Shown: positions 49,960 through 59,969, numbered from the stretch's first letter. The stretch: 64,000 nucleotides of DNA from Pectobacterium brasiliense (GCF_016950255.1 NZ_JACGFN010000001.1:1922001-1986000), one strand, 5' to 3'. Numbers and translations are program-made. The notes: generated from the sequence alone by a model not told the origin.

Positions 49960-51141
49960 TCATATGGACTTTTTGCTTTTCAACTTCCTTAAGACTCTAA
50001 TTATTTTTAACAAGGCTATAGACAGGTCTTTTTTCTTGCAAGCAATATTAATTCTTATAAATCCGTTTCCACTTTCTCCATATAGAGATCCACTGTTTAC
50101 AACTACACCAGCTTCTGTACGAAGTATTTTGCAAATAGTATCGCTACTTAAACTTAAGAACGAACAGTCGATCCAACATAGAAATGTTGCTTGCAGATTA
50201 GTGACAGTACAACATGGAAGGTATTTGTTAAACATCGTAGTTAGTAAAATATAATTATTATGAATGTAAAGTTTTAAAAATTCTAGCCACTGTTCTGATT
50301 CATTATATGCAGCAATAAGAGCATCAATTGCGAATACATTAATATCACTAACATCATTTATTCTAAGCTGTTTCTCTATGCAGGATCTAATTGTGATGTT
50401 TTTAATAATTATATTAGCTATTTTCAGGCCGGAAAGGTTGAATGCTTTACTCGGTGAAACGCATATGATTGAGAGACAATTGGCATTTTCAGGTATGCTA
50501 TCAAAAGGAACATGACTTATTTCCTTGTAAACTAAATCACAATGAACCTCATCGGAAATGACTATTACACCATGCCTGTAACAAATATCCCCTATTCTAA
50601 TTAATTCGTCTCTCGACCATGCTCTCCCTGTCGGATTATGTGGATTGCAAAGCAAAAGCACTTTGGTCGACGTATCAGCTGCACATCGTTCAAGATCGTT
50701 GAAGTCGATGGTGTATTTACCTTTCGAATATTTTAATACAGTGGAAATTTTGTGGCATCCAGCATTTGTTATGCTGCTAAAGAATCGGTTGTATGCTGGT
50801 TCCATAACAATGATTTTATCATCAGGATGGGTTATTGCCTTAAGCGTTGCTGATATTGCGGGTAAAATACCCGTTGTGTATAGTATCCATTCTTTTTTAA
50901 TGTGATAGTGATAACGTCTTTCAAACCAACTTATAATTGATTGATAATATATATCTGGAACCTGATAATAACCAAAAACCCCATGTTTAACTTTATTTGA
51001 TAGTGCATTCAATATAGCAGGTGACGCCATAAAATCCATGTCCGCTAATGATAACGGAAACGCATTATGTGTGGCCTCATCAGCCCATTTATGTGAATTA
51101 CTCTCTCGTCTATCAATAGAAATATCGAAATCATAAAACAT
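49960..51141 (-). CDS. MalY/PatB-type PLP enzyme (C-S lyase or aminotransferase)
   Basis: A 393-aa fold-type I PLP enzyme. The start is the ATG at 51141 with AAGGA eight bases upstream; a TTG two codons earlier is also in frame. MalY/PatB marks are clear: PLSLADMDF at 29-37, GYYQVPDIYY near 57-66, NPHNPTGR at 166-173, SDEVHCDL at 196-203 and the PLP lysine Lys232 in SPSKAFNLSG. Known members cut cystathionine or other cysteine conjugates or act as aminotransferases. AT-rich. The GNAT gene lies 56 bases upstream on the same strand, so they may form one transcript. A housekeeping role is unlikely given the island position. Confidence 0.85.
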   Translation of the reverse strand: MFYDFDISIDRRESNSHKWADEATHNAFPLSLADMDFMASPAILNALSNKVKHGVFGYYQVPDIYYQSIISWFERRYHYHIKKEWILYTTGILPAISATLKAITHPDDKIIVMEPAYNRFFSSITNAGCHKISTVLKYSKGKYTIDFNDLERCAADTSTKVLLLCNPHNPTGRAWSRDELIRIGDICYRHGVIVISDEVHCDLVYKEISHVPFDSIPENANCLSIICVSPSKAFNLSGLKIANIIIKNITIRSCIEKQLRINDVSDINVFAIDALIAAYNESEQWLEFLKLYIHNNYILLTTMFNKYLPCCTVTNLQATFLCWIDCSFLSLSSDTICKILRTEAGVVVNSGSLYGESGNGFIRINIACKKKDLSIALLKIIRVLRKLKSKKSI

Positions 51142-51197
51142 ATACAATATCCTTTTTAAAAGGAATGTTATTAGTTTCCATAAAATAACGCACTGAT

Positions 51198-51749
51198 TTA
51201 ATTTATTTTAATCCATTGCTCTCTCGTTATTCTATAGAGCGTATGACGTTCAAGGTCACGACGTTTTTCAAAGCTAGGATGAATAAATTCTTCTCCAGTT
51301 TTTTTCATTCCAATCCTAATCATAACTTTCTGTGATTGTTTATTAGCTAATGTTGTATAAGAATAAACCTCCGAAAGTTGAAGCTCATCGAAAGAAAATT
51401 TTAGGGCTCTTTTTGCTGCCTCAGTCGCATAACCTTCCCCCCAATACTGGGACAATAAACGCCAACCGATTTCAATCAATGGCGCGTGGGGAATACCACT
51501 CTGAGCATCTTGTTCATGTAGGCCAACAAAACCGATAAACTCACCGGAATATTTTAACTCTACAGCCCATGAGCCCCATCCCCTAACAGCAATAATATTC
51601 TTTAGTCTTTCGATTTGACTATAGCACTCCTGTTCAGAAAGCATTGCTGGAAAATATTTCATAACGTCAGGATCTGAAACCAGTTTTTTATAAATAGGAT
51701 AATCATCATCACGCCATTGTCGCAAAATCAATCTGTTTGTTTCTAACAT
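51198..51749 (-). CDS. GNAT-family N-acetyltransferase (RimJ/RimL-like)
   Basis: A 183-aa acetyltransferase from the ATG at 51749, which starts the family-typical MLETNRLILRQWRDDD and has an AGGT ribosome site; the in-frame extension to 51818 is not supported. The acetyl-CoA loop is QYWGEGYATEA near residues 103-113, and NKQSQKVMIRIGMKKTG is the usual late motif. Members acetylate protein N-termini, small amines or antibiotics. In this island it might be a self-protection or tailoring enzyme for the MFS/PLP-enzyme pathway, but it could be an unrelated passenger, since its base composition is less AT-rich. Confidence 0.82.
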   Translation of the reverse strand: MLETNRLILRQWRDDDYPIYKKLVSDPDVMKYFPAMLSEQECYSQIERLKNIIAVRGWGSWAVELKYSGEFIGFVGLHEQDAQSGIPHAPLIEIGWRLLSQYWGEGYATEAAKRALKFSFDELQLSEVYSYTTLANKQSQKVMIRIGMKKTGEEFIHPSFEKRRDLERHTLYRITREQWIKIN

Positions 51750-51918
51750 TATTTTACCTGGATTTTTTAGGTGACATTGAAGATAAAACAAGAATACAGT
51801 TAAATTTAATACTGACAAATATTAATAATTAAATATGTGATAACACGCGTTTTAGTTCCACATGCTTGTTAATACCTCCTGATTATTGGCTATATTAAAA
51901 AACCAATACAAGGCTAAC

Positions 51919-52130
51919 CTAAATAGCTTCGCATATTGCCGCTTCACTTTAGCCTGACCATGTTGATTGCCGGGGAAGGATGAGGCTGTATTCATAAATT
52001 GAGTTACCCGCTCCAGTAACTGCCACATATATCGGCACTGATGGCTACGCGTTATGGCTTCGTATCACGACAGCCAGAACAATTCGATTGTATTCAGCCT
52101 TCACTTTATTGAATGAATACATTAGGCAAA
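51919..52130 (-). pseudogene. IS630-type transposase 3' relic, right boundary of island
   Basis: On the minus strand this reads LNTIELFWLS, a TGA stop, then YEAITRSHQCRYMWQLLERV and the NQHGQAKVKRQYAKLFR end. It aligns over its length with the left relic at 48184-48432, at clearly high but imperfect DNA similarity. It is broken by the internal TGA and by an indel near the YSPWLNP region. It points into the island, opposite to the left relic. Confidence 0.82.
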
Positions 52131-52393
52131 CTTGCGAGCCGCCTCGCGCGCCTGAACAATAGAGGAAAAATCGCATACGCATCCCGGTCCCAGTCTGGTA
52201 ACGTCGTCTGACGCCAAATAACGGCCACCAGTGGTAAGATAGCGCATTCGCGGGTGATGTTTTTCATCCGTCAGTCAGTATACTTCTGGCATTCCATTTC
52301 AATGCTCAGGTGACGTGCCATCAGCAAGGTTTTTCATCAAACCCAGCGCCATCACCTGAACGAACAAAAGCGTTAAGACTGAGTAAAATCACT

Positions 52394-54958
52394 ATGAAAG
52401 ATTCTACCGACAAGGATTTCACTGCCCACACTCCCATGATGCAGCAGTACTTTAGGTTAAAGGCTGAACATCCGGAAATCCTGCTGTTTTACCGCATGGG
52501 CGATTTTTACGAGCTGTTCTATGACGATGCCAAGCGGGCTTCTCAACTGCTGGATATCTCGCTGACGAAGCGCGGCGCCTCCGCAGGAGAACCGATACCG
52601 ATGGCGGGCGTTCCTCACCATGCCGTTGAAAACTACCTTGCCAGACTGGTGCAAATGGGCGAATCCGTCGCTATCTGCGAACAGGTTGGCGATCCCGCTA
52701 CCAGCAAAGGTCCGGTAGAACGCAAAGTTGTACGTATCGTCACGCCAGGAACCATCAGTGACGAAGCGCTATTGCAGGAAAAGCAGGATAACCTGCTGGC
52801 CGCAATCTGGCAGGACGGTCGGGGGTTTGGTTATGCCACCCTGGATATCAGCTCAGGACGTTTTCGCGTGAGCGAACCGGACGATCGGGAAACCATGGCG
52901 GCTGAGTTACAGCGCACCAATCCGGCGGAGTTACTCTATCCTGAATCCTTTGAGTCCATGGATTTGATCGAAAATCGCCACGGACTGCGCCGCCGTCCGC
53001 TGTGGGAGTTTGAACCAGATACCGCACGCCAGCAGCTTAATCTGCAATTTGGCACCCGCGATCTGACCGGTTTCGGCGTAGAGCAGGCCAAGCTCGCACT
53101 GCGGGCCGCTGGCTGCCTGCTGCAATACGCAAAAGACACCCAGCGCACCTCACTGCCGCATATCCGCGGGATTACCATGGAGCGCCAACAAGACGGCATC
53201 ATCATGGATGCGGCCACCCGCCGTAACCTTGAACTGACGCAGAATCTGTCCGGCGGCGTGGAAAATACACTGGCGGCCGTACTGGACTGCACCGTGACGG
53301 CCATGGGCAGCCGAATGCTGAAGCGCTGGATTCATATGCCCAGCCGCGATATTGATGCGCTCAAACAGCGCCAGCAGGCCATCAGTGCATTGCAGGACAT
53401 TACGCCCGATCTGCAACCCTATCTGCGACAGGTCGGCGATCTGGAGCGTATTCTGGCACGGCTCGCGTTGCGCACGGCACGCCCACGCGATCTGGCACGT
53501 ATGCGCCACGCTTTCCAGCAGTTTCCCGATATTCGTGAGCAGCTTGCGCCACTGGATACCGATTCCGTTCGTCGTCTGGTCAGCCTAATTGGGCAATTTG
53601 ATGAGCTACGTGATTTGCTGGAACGCGCCGTTGTCGAAGCACCGCCCGTACTGGTACGTGACGGCGGTGTCATCGCGCCGGGCTACCATGCAGAGCTGGA
53701 TGAGTGGCGAGCGCTGGCTGACGGTGCAAGCGATTATCTGGATCGTCTGGAAATTCGCGAACGCGAAAAACTGGGGCTTGATACGCTGAAAGTCGGCTTC
53801 AATGGCGTACACGGCTATTACATTCAGGTCAGCCGTGGCCAAAGCCATCTGGTACCGATCCACTATGTCCGCCGCCAGACGCTAAAAAATGCTGAACGCT
53901 ATATCATCCCCGAACTGAAAGAGTACGAAGACAAGGTTCTGACCTCGAAAGGCAAAGCGCTGGCGCTGGAAAAAGCGCTCTATGATGAGCTTTTCGATCT
54001 GCTATTGCCCCATCTGGCCGAACTTCAGCAAAGCGCCGCCGCGTTGGCAGAATTGGACGTTCTAACGAATCTGGCCGAACGTGCCGATACGCTGAATTAC
54101 GTCTGCCCGACGCTGAGCGATAAGCCCGGCATCAAAATTACGGGCGGTCGTCATCCCGTTGTCGAGCAGGTGCTTCGTGAGCCGTTTATTTCGAACCCCC
54201 TATCGCTAGCACCACAGCGTCGTATGCTGATTATCACTGGCCCTAACATGGGCGGGAAAAGTACCTATATGCGTCAGGCCGCACTGATTGTGCTGATGGC
54301 GCATATCGGCTGCTTTGTGCCTGCGGATCAGGCGGTCATTGGCCCCGTCGATCGTATTTTCACTCGTGTGGGTGCCGCCGACGATCTGGCTTCCGGCCGC
54401 TCTACCTTCATGGTCGAAATGACAGAAACAGCGAATATTCTACACAATGCCACGGAAAACAGTCTGGTATTGATGGACGAAATCGGTCGCGGAACCTCCA
54501 CCTATGACGGCCTGTCGCTGGCCTGGGCCTGTGCCGAAAATCTGGCGAACCGCATCAAAGCGATGACGCTGTTTGCAACGCACTACTTTGAACTGACCAC
54601 TCTGCCGGAAAAAATGGAAGGCGTGGTGAATGTGCATTTAGATGCGCTCGAACACGGTGATACCATCGCCTTCATGCACAGCGTACAAGATGGCGCAGCC
54701 AGCAAAAGTTATGGTCTTGCCGTCGCCGCACTGGCTGGCGTACCGAAAGAAGTGATTAAGCGCGCACGCCAGAAGCTGAAGGAGCTGGAAACGCTATCGA
54801 ATAATGCGTCATCCAGCCATATCGATGGCGCACAGCTAGCGCTGCTGAGTAATGACGAACCGTCACCAGCAATGGAAGCGCTGGAAGCCATCGATCCTGA
54901 TGCGCTCACGCCACGTCAGGCATTGGATTGGCTTTACCAGCTAAAGAAAATGCTCTAG
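52394..54958 (+). CDS. mutS: DNA mismatch repair protein MutS
   Basis: Recognises base mismatches and short loops and starts repair with MutL. The product is 854 aa (E. coli 853) from the ATG at 52394; the frame is open further upstream but that part has no homology. The mismatch-reading Phe-X-Glu is FYE at 38-40. The ATPase has Walker [10 protein letters not shown] at about 615-623, [12 protein letters not shown] and the TFATHY-like LFATHYFEL. The C-terminal [15 protein letters not shown] tetramer region is intact. It stands just outside the accessory island. Confidence 0.96.
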   Translation: MKDSTDKDFTAHTPMMQQYFRLKAEHPEILLFYRMGDFYELFYDDAKRASQLLDISLTKRGASAGEPIPMAGVPHHAVENYLARLVQMGESVAICEQVGDPATSKGPVERKVVRIVTPGTISDEALLQEKQDNLLAAIWQDGRGFGYATLDISSGRFRVSEPDDRETMAAELQRTNPAELLYPESFESMDLIENRHGLRRRPLWEFEPDTARQQLNLQFGTRDLTGFGVEQAKLALRAAGCLLQYAKDTQRTSLPHIRGITMERQQDGIIMDAATRRNLELTQNLSGGVENTLAAVLDCTVTAMGSRMLKRWIHMPSRDIDALKQRQQAISALQDITPDLQPYLRQVGDLERILARLALRTARPRDLARMRHAFQQFPDIREQLAPLDTDSVRRLVSLIGQFDELRDLLERAVVEAPPVLVRDGGVIAPGYHAELDEWRALADGASDYLDRLEIREREKLGLDTLKVGFNGVHGYYIQVSRGQSHLVPIHYVRRQTLKNAERYIIPELKEYEDKVLTSKGKALALEKALYDELFDLLLPHLAELQQSAAALAELDVLTNLAERADTLNYVCPTLSDKPGIKITGGRHPVVEQVLREPFISNPLSLAPQRRMLIITGPNMGGKSTYMRQAALIVLMAHIGCFVPADQAVIGPVDRIFTRVGAADDLASGRSTFMVEMTETANILHNATENSLVLMDEIGRGTSTYDGLSLAWACAENLANRIKAMTLFATHYFELTTLPEKMEGVVNVHLDALEHGDTIAFMHSVQDGAASKSYGLAVAALAGVPKEVIKRARQKLKELETLSNNASSSHIDGAQLALLSNDEPSPAMEALEAIDPDALTPRQALDWLYQLKKML

Positions 54959-54973
54959 CGCGTAATCGATACG

Positions 54974-55006
54974 AAAAAGGCACTGGAATCAGTGCCTTTT
55001 CTTTTT
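54974..55006 (+). terminator. Intrinsic terminator after mutS
   Basis: AAAAGGCACTG-GAAT-CAGTGCCTTTT followed by CTTTTT, 15 bases after the mutS stop. The A-rich left arm makes it usable for the convergent nlpE transcript as well. Confidence 0.88.
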
Positions 55007-55015
55007 AACGCTGCG

Positions 55016-55714
55016 TTAGTCTATCTGTGTATCGCAGTTTGCCCTCGCGTTCATGCGGGCGTTATCACTGCTGTTAGGGACCACCGCTTTCACCATCTGA
55101 CCTTCTTCCATTGATGGAATCACGGCGAAATGCGCGGTAAAGGAAACCAGCACTGGTTCCCCCGCCGTCGCCGTCGTACTAAGGTACAACCTTTCCAGCA
55201 CGGCATTATTCGCCACCACAAACGTTTTTCCGGTTGCGCAGTCAGAGAACGTCGCTGCATCCGCCAGATAGCGGTACATGCCCTTCATCGACATCGGCGT
55301 ATCCGGCAATGCCTGCTCGGTTGCCGTCAGTTGGCGAGGAAGCGAAGAATTGATAGGCAGCCCTTGCTGATCCAGCATTTCAAGAGAGTTATCAACCGGG
55401 CGGAAGTAACGTTTTTCGCCCGAACTATCCGTCAACACCAGCTTGTCCGCGGTACGTCGCCATTGCCCATAGGAAGCGAACGTGTTGTTGTCCTCTCGGG
55501 TCGTTTGATACTGTTCGCGAAGAACAAAAGTCCCGTCTTTTTCCAAAAATAGTGACGTATCAATCCCTCCGCAGTCCGCGCAGGGTAAAACGCCACGATA
55601 ACTTTGTGCCATTGGTTTAAGGGGTTCTTCCTGAACTTGCGAGCGGGTATGACACCCGATCAACCCAGAAATCCCTGCAATCAACAGCACACCGATAGCC
55701 AGTTTTTTCATCAT
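55016..55714 (-). CDS. nlpE: Outer membrane lipoprotein NlpE (CutF)
   Basis: Envelope lipoprotein that activates the Cpx stress response on surface contact or failed lipoprotein sorting. The 232-aa product has a lipobox ending LIGC (Cys21), the CADC motif near residues 45-48 (CXXC), GGIDTSLFLEKDGTF and a C-terminal OB-type domain with two Cys (near 158 and 227). The E. coli gene order would place arfB next to it; here yaeQ is the direct neighbour. Confidence 0.93.
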   Translation of the reverse strand: MMKKLAIGVLLIAGISGLIGCHTRSQVQEEPLKPMAQSYRGVLPCADCGGIDTSLFLEKDGTFVLREQYQTTREDNNTFASYGQWRRTADKLVLTDSSGEKRYFRPVDNSLEMLDQQGLPINSSLPRQLTATEQALPDTPMSMKGMYRYLADAATFSDCATGKTFVVANNAVLERLYLSTTATAGEPVLVSFTAHFAVIPSMEEGQMVKAVVPNSSDNARMNARANCDTQID

Positions 55715-55784
55715 TATTTTCCTGCCGTCTCTGCCCTGTTTTTATCGTTCTTACTCAACGATCTGGAATATATCCAATCTGTTA

Positions 55785-56339
55785 TCATCCCTGACTCTGA
55801 GGAATTTTCCACTCAGAAAATGCTATTTCCAGACTATTCTTATCGTCAGACAACCAGATCGTGCCGTCCTGTATCGTTGCCTGCAATGACATAGTGCGTT
55901 GAACCAGTCCGGCAAGTTGAGCCAGCTGATTATCATCCAGAAAACGGATAGCCAGATTCTTGTACCCAGAGACCTTACTCGATATCGCACTCCACCAAAC
56001 CTGTGCCGCACGTTCACTATAGGCGTACAACACCACAGAACGGGACTGATTGCAGGCTTTCTTGAGCCGTTTTTCATCCGGCAGGCCTAGCTCAATCCAC
56101 AGTTCCAGCTCCATCGTATCGTTACGTCGCCAGATTTCCGGCTCATCATCTGCGCTGAGCCCTTTGGTAAAACGCAGGTTTTCATCAGCATGGCAAATCC
56201 ATGCTAAAAGCCGCAGCATCATACGCTGCTCGGTTTCAGACGGATGCTGCGCTATTGTCAGGTTCGCGTCGTGAAAAAAATTCCGATCCATATCGGCAAT
56301 ATTGATTGCTGCTTTGTAAACCGTTGCTTTTAATGCCAT
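55785..56339 (-). CDS. yaeQ: YaeQ family protein
   Basis: A 184-aa protein (E. coli YaeQ 181 aa) of a family with a PD-(D/E)XK-nuclease-like fold and no settled function. It begins [19 protein letters not shown] and keeps the conserved [20 protein letters not shown] and EPEIWRR segments. It is followed on the same strand by nlpE after 70 bases. Confidence 0.93.
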   Translation of the reverse strand: MALKATVYKAAINIADMDRNFFHDANLTIAQHPSETEQRMMLRLLAWICHADENLRFTKGLSADDEPEIWRRNDTMELELWIELGLPDEKRLKKACNQSRSVVLYAYSERAAQVWWSAISSKVSGYKNLAIRFLDDNQLAQLAGLVQRTMSLQATIQDGTIWLSDDKNSLEIAFSEWKIPQSQG

Positions 56340-56579
56340 CAGTAACCTCGTCTTTATTCCCTCCTAGTTTACTTGAGTTAGCGCCATCCTCACAGTAAAG
56401 GTGATATCTGCCACGTAACCGATAGATTAGGCCTCTAAGGACTACTGATATCCTGTTAGTGCCTATGCTATAGTCGGTTTGATAAATAGAGTTTATCTTC
56501 GTAGGCTTACAACATCGCGCACCGTAGCTAGTGATGATGCATGAATATCTACCGAGCTAAGCTTTCAAGGGAGGATATA

Positions 56580-56780
56580 GTGCAAGAATACTGTGAATTA
56601 GTACGTCGCTTATACGCAGAGATCGCCAGTGGCGATCTGGGCTATATACCCGATTCGCTGGGTTGTGTTTTAAAAACCCTGGATGGCATTGCCGCGAATG
56701 ATGCGTTGCCATCCTCCGTCAGGGAACAGGCCGCTTTTGCCGCCGCTAACTTATTGGTGAGTGATTATGTCAATGAGTAA
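56580..56780 (+). CDS. yaeP: YaeP family protein
   Basis: A conserved 66-aa protein of unknown function, always beside rof. I start it at the GTG at 56580 because AAGGGAGG at 56567-56574 is an excellent ribosome site five bases upstream and the length then equals E. coli YaeP; an ATG 39 bases earlier would add 13 unconserved residues. Conserved text: [20 protein letters not shown] and [11 protein letters not shown]. Its end overlaps the start of rof by 14 bases. Confidence 0.9.
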   Translation: MQEYCELVRRLYAEIASGDLGYIPDSLGCVLKTLDGIAANDALPSSVREQAAFAAANLLVSDYVNE

Positions 56781-57027
56781 TGAATATCAACCCATCAACT
56801 GTGATGATTACGACAGCCTGGAAGCCACCTGTCAGCAGAGTTTGACGCTGACGCTGGAACTACGCAATGGTGAAGTTGTGACCGGTAAAGCCAGTGATAT
56901 GATCTCACGTAAGCAGGTCGAATATCTGGTGATTGAAGCCTCAGGCACAACGCGCGAGCTACGTCTCGACCACATCGTCAGTTTCAGTCATCCTGAAATC
57001 GGTAAGGTCGTCGTCAGCGAATCCTGA
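56767..57027 (+). CDS. rof: Rho-binding antiterminator Rof (YaeO)
   Basis: Binds transcription terminator Rho and blocks its RNA-binding site. The 86-aa product begins [19 protein letters not shown]; the ATG at 56767 fits the E. coli start better than the GTG at 56761. [21 protein letters not shown] is nearly the same as in E. coli. It overlaps yaeP, consistent with coupled translation. Confidence 0.94.
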   Translation: MSMSNEYQPINCDDYDSLEATCQQSLTLTLELRNGEVVTGKASDMISRKQVEYLVIEASGTTRELRLDHIVSFSHPEIGKVVVSES

Positions 57028-57074
57028 CAGACTTCTCCTTTCATTCAGCGGCAAACGCTGAATCAATGCTTCCG

Positions 57075-57107
57075 AAACGGACAACACAGGTTGTCCGTTT
57101 TTATTTC
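57075..57107 (+). terminator. Intrinsic terminator after rof
   Basis: AAACGGACAAC and GTTGTCCGTTT form an 11-bp stem with a 4-base loop followed by TTATTT, 48 bases after the rof stop codon. Confidence 0.87.
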
Positions 57108-57136
57108 AGCGCTTGCCTCAGCGTCAGGCTTTTCCC

Positions 57137-58504
57137 TCAGTTTTTGTCCTCAGGCTTATTTTTTCCAAACTTATTTTCCCAAACAATGCGCCATACCGGC
57201 TGATTTTCTCTCGCCTGCCCTTCTCGCGTGACGAATCGTCCCACTGCCGCAATCAGTTGCTCGTTGTAGAACACCAGCGGCGTACGGTCACGCCACCAGG
57301 GCGGAACGCCCAGCTCCTGCCAGAGTTTCTTGATTTGTCGCCCGTGGGCTCTGCCGACAATATGCACAGTTCCACTAGTCGAAAAACGGATACTCACCGA
57401 CTCATCGTTTTCCGGCGCGCGAACCGCCACGCCGCTATCGGCCAGTGACAGTGTGCCCAGATTATCGGGTAGCGACAACGGGCATGACGGCGACTGCCAC
57501 GGGATAATAGGGTCTTTGAGTGACGGCATCAGCGGCAGCAGATAGAGATGCTGACGAAAACGACGAACCTGCATCTGATTCAGTTGCAATACCGGTTCCG
57601 CATCCTGACGGCTCGTTGCGACTTCATCCCAGAGTCGCTGTAGCTGTTCACGCGCGGGCATCATCGCCCCTTGCTGCGCCAGCCAGCGACGCAGGAGTGC
57701 AAAACGACGCACTGGGCTTAGCGTTACCAGACCGTCAATACTCAGCGCGCCATCCGGCTGGCATAACGCCTGCAATGACGCCTCCAGTAGCTCATCTAGC
57801 AGCTGTTCCTGTTCGGCACAAAGCTGGGCGCTACGCGCTACGGCGGAGGAGAAATGCGGCCAGCGCTGCGTCAATCGCGGCAAGATCTGACGACGTAGAA
57901 AATTGCGGTCGAAACGTTCATCCTGATTGCTGTCGTCTTCAATCCAGTCAAGCTGATTCCGCTGCGCATAGGCTTCCAGTTGCAAGCGAGAAATGCCTAA
58001 CAGCGGACGCACAAGACGATGATGACCGAGCGTACTTTGAGCCGCCATCGCAGATAATCCGGCAGGCCCGCTGCCGCGTTTAAGCGCCAGTAAAAACGTT
58101 TCGCTCTGATCATCAAGATGCTGCGCCGTCAGCAAGGTTTCCCCATCTTGCAGATGCGCTCGCAGCGCCTGATACCGTGCCGTTCGGGCCGCGGCTTCGA
58201 TACCGCCGTTTTGCGCTTCAACCGTCACCGACAGCGAGGTAAACGGCACCTGCCAGCGTTCACACTGCTGACGACAATGTTCAGCCCAGCTATCGGCCAG
58301 CGGATTTAAACCATGATGGATATAAGCCGCACGAATGGGTAGCTCAGAGCGCTGACGCAGAGCCACCAGCAGATGCAATAGCACGCTAGAATCCAGACCA
58401 CCGCTGTAGGCCAGCAGGATCGATCCGCATCCGGCTGTTTGCGTCGCGATCGTCTGGAGCAATCGATCATCAGGTTCGGTGCAGTCCACGGTATCAGATC
58501 TCAT
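57137..58504 (-). CDS. tilS: tRNA(Ile)-lysidine synthase
   Basis: Changes C34 of the minor tRNA-Ile (CAU) to lysidine with ATP and lysine, an essential step for reading AUA. The 455-aa protein has the PP-loop SGGLDSS at 34-40, HHGLNP and the QHLDDQSETFLL segment of the N-terminal domain, then the TilS middle and C-terminal domains. It is somewhat longer than E. coli TilS (432 aa), the excess lying in the C-terminal part. Its start overlaps the end of yaeR by 11 bases. Confidence 0.94.
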   Translation of the reverse strand: MRSDTVDCTEPDDRLLQTIATQTAGCGSILLAYSGGLDSSVLLHLLVALRQRSELPIRAAYIHHGLNPLADSWAEHCRQQCERWQVPFTSLSVTVEAQNGGIEAAARTARYQALRAHLQDGETLLTAQHLDDQSETFLLALKRGSGPAGLSAMAAQSTLGHHRLVRPLLGISRLQLEAYAQRNQLDWIEDDSNQDERFDRNFLRRQILPRLTQRWPHFSSAVARSAQLCAEQEQLLDELLEASLQALCQPDGALSIDGLVTLSPVRRFALLRRWLAQQGAMMPAREQLQRLWDEVATSRQDAEPVLQLNQMQVRRFRQHLYLLPLMPSLKDPIIPWQSPSCPLSLPDNLGTLSLADSGVAVRAPENDESVSIRFSTSGTVHIVGRAHGRQIKKLWQELGVPPWWRDRTPLVFYNEQLIAAVGRFVTREGQARENQPVWRIVWENKFGKNKPEDKN

Positions 58505-58883
58505 ACAGTTCTAAAGGCAAGCCGTCAGGATCGGAGAAAAAGGTGAAGCGCTGCTGCGTTTCAGGATCGATCCGGACAGGTTCACAAATAACGCCAGCCT
58601 GTTCCAGCAAGGCAACAGCCTGTTCAATGTCAGCTACCGCAAAAGCCAGATGGCGCAGGCCGCAGGCTTCCGGGCGGCTCACGCGCGCAGGTGGGTGGGG
58701 GAAAGAAAATAGCTCAATGATATAACGCCCATTCAGCGAGAGATCCCCTTTCCACGACTGCCGCGCTTCACGGTAGATTTCGTTGTTCAACGTAAACCCT
58801 AGCACACCACAGTAAAACGCCTTGCTGCGTTCATAGTTAGAGGCAATAACCGCAATGTGATGGACATCAAGCAGCTTCAGCAT
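58494..58883 (-). CDS. yaeR: VOC/glyoxalase-family protein YaeR
   Basis: A 129-aa small metalloprotein of the vicinal oxygen chelate fold, function unsettled. Likely metal ligands are His9 (VHHIAVIAS), Glu57 (IIELFSF), His76 (LRHLAFAV) and Glu126 (LPLELYEI). Overlaps tilS, as expected for a yaeR-tilS transcript on the minus strand; accA lies upstream in the same direction. Confidence 0.9.
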   Translation of the reverse strand: MLKLLDVHHIAVIASNYERSKAFYCGVLGFTLNNEIYREARQSWKGDLSLNGRYIIELFSFPHPPARVSRPEACGLRHLAFAVADIEQAVALLEQAGVICEPVRIDPETQQRFTFFSDPDGLPLELYEI

Positions 58884-58902
58884 GCTTCAAACCCTCATAG
58901 CA

Positions 58903-58936
58903 AAAAATCCGCTGTCATTTCTGACAACGGATTTTC
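58903..58936 (-). terminator. Intrinsic terminator after accA
   Basis: On the minus strand GAAAATCCGTTGTCA, a short loop, TGACAGCGGATTTTTTG: a long stem with one mismatch and a six-U tail. It separates accA from yaeR-tilS. Confidence 0.82.
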
Positions 58937-59009
58937 AAACTAACGCCAGAATCGCCTGATTGATAACACATCAATCAGACAATCACCTTATCAGCAGTAA
59001 CCACTGTAC

Positions 59010-59969
59010 TTAACAGTAACCATAGTTCATCAAACGCTGATAGCGGCGGTTCAACAGCTCTTCTTCTGTCAGGCCGTCGAGGTCGAGCAGGTCGGCCAGC
59101 AGCTGTGCTTTCAGAGACTCTGCCATCGCTGGGACGTTACGGTGCGCCGAACCTAACGGCTCAGGAATCACGGTATCGATCAGTTTCAGCTCTTTCAGAC
59201 GCGGCGCAATAATGCCCATGGCTTCGGCAGCCAGCGGCGCTTTATCTGCGCTCTTCCACAGGATAGACGCACAACCTTCCGGTGAAATCACCGAGTAGGT
59301 GCTGTACTGCAACATATTGACCTTGTCGCCAACGCCGATAGCCAATGCACCACCGGAACCCCCTTCGCCGATAACGGTACAGATGATTGGTACACGCAGC
59401 GTCGACATTTCACGCAGGTTGCGCGCGATAGCCTCAGACTGACCGCGTTCTTCTGCGCCCACGCCCGGATAAGCTCCCGGCGTGTCGATGAAGGTGATGA
59501 TCGGCATCTTGAAGCGATCGGCCATTTCCATCAGGCGCAGCGCTTTGCGATAGCCTTCTGGTGCAGGCATGCCGAAATTACGGCGAATCTTTTCTTTGGT
59601 CTCACGCCCTTTCTGATGACCAATGATCATCACCGGACGCCCATCCAAACGAGCAATCCCACCAACAATGGCTTTATCATCGGCATAGGCACGATCGCCA
59701 GCCAATTCATCAAAGTCGGTAAAGATATGCTTAATATAATCAAGCGTATAAGGACGTTGTGGATGGCGCGCTAATTGCGCAACCTGCCAGGCACCCAAAT
59801 CGGCGAAGATTTTGCGCGTCAGTTCAACGCTCTTCTCACGCAGGCGCTGGACTTCTTCGTCCAGATTAATATCTAATTTTTCGTCTTGACGGCTGACTGC
59901 GGTCAGCGAGTCAATTTTCGCTTCCAACTCTGCAATCGGCTGCTCAAAATCAAGAAAATTCAGACTCAT
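59010..59969 (-). CDS. accA: Acetyl-CoA carboxylase carboxyltransferase, alpha subunit
   Basis: With AccD transfers the carboxyl group from biotin to acetyl-CoA to make malonyl-CoA, the first step of fatty acid synthesis. It is 319 aa, the same length as E. coli AccA, starts [20 protein letters not shown] and has the carboxyltransferase marks [20 protein letters not shown] and [15 protein letters not shown]. It follows dnaE by 12 bases, the usual lpxB-rnhB-dnaE-accA order. Confidence 0.97.
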   Translation of the reverse strand: MSLNFLDFEQPIAELEAKIDSLTAVSRQDEKLDINLDEEVQRLREKSVELTRKIFADLGAWQVAQLARHPQRPYTLDYIKHIFTDFDELAGDRAYADDKAIVGGIARLDGRPVMIIGHQKGRETKEKIRRNFGMPAPEGYRKALRLMEMADRFKMPIITFIDTPGAYPGVGAEERGQSEAIARNLREMSTLRVPIICTVIGEGGSGGALAIGVGDKVNMLQYSTYSVISPEGCASILWKSADKAPLAAEAMGIIAPRLKELKLIDTVIPEPLGSAHRNVPAMAESLKAQLLADLLDLDGLTEEELLNRRYQRLMNYGYC

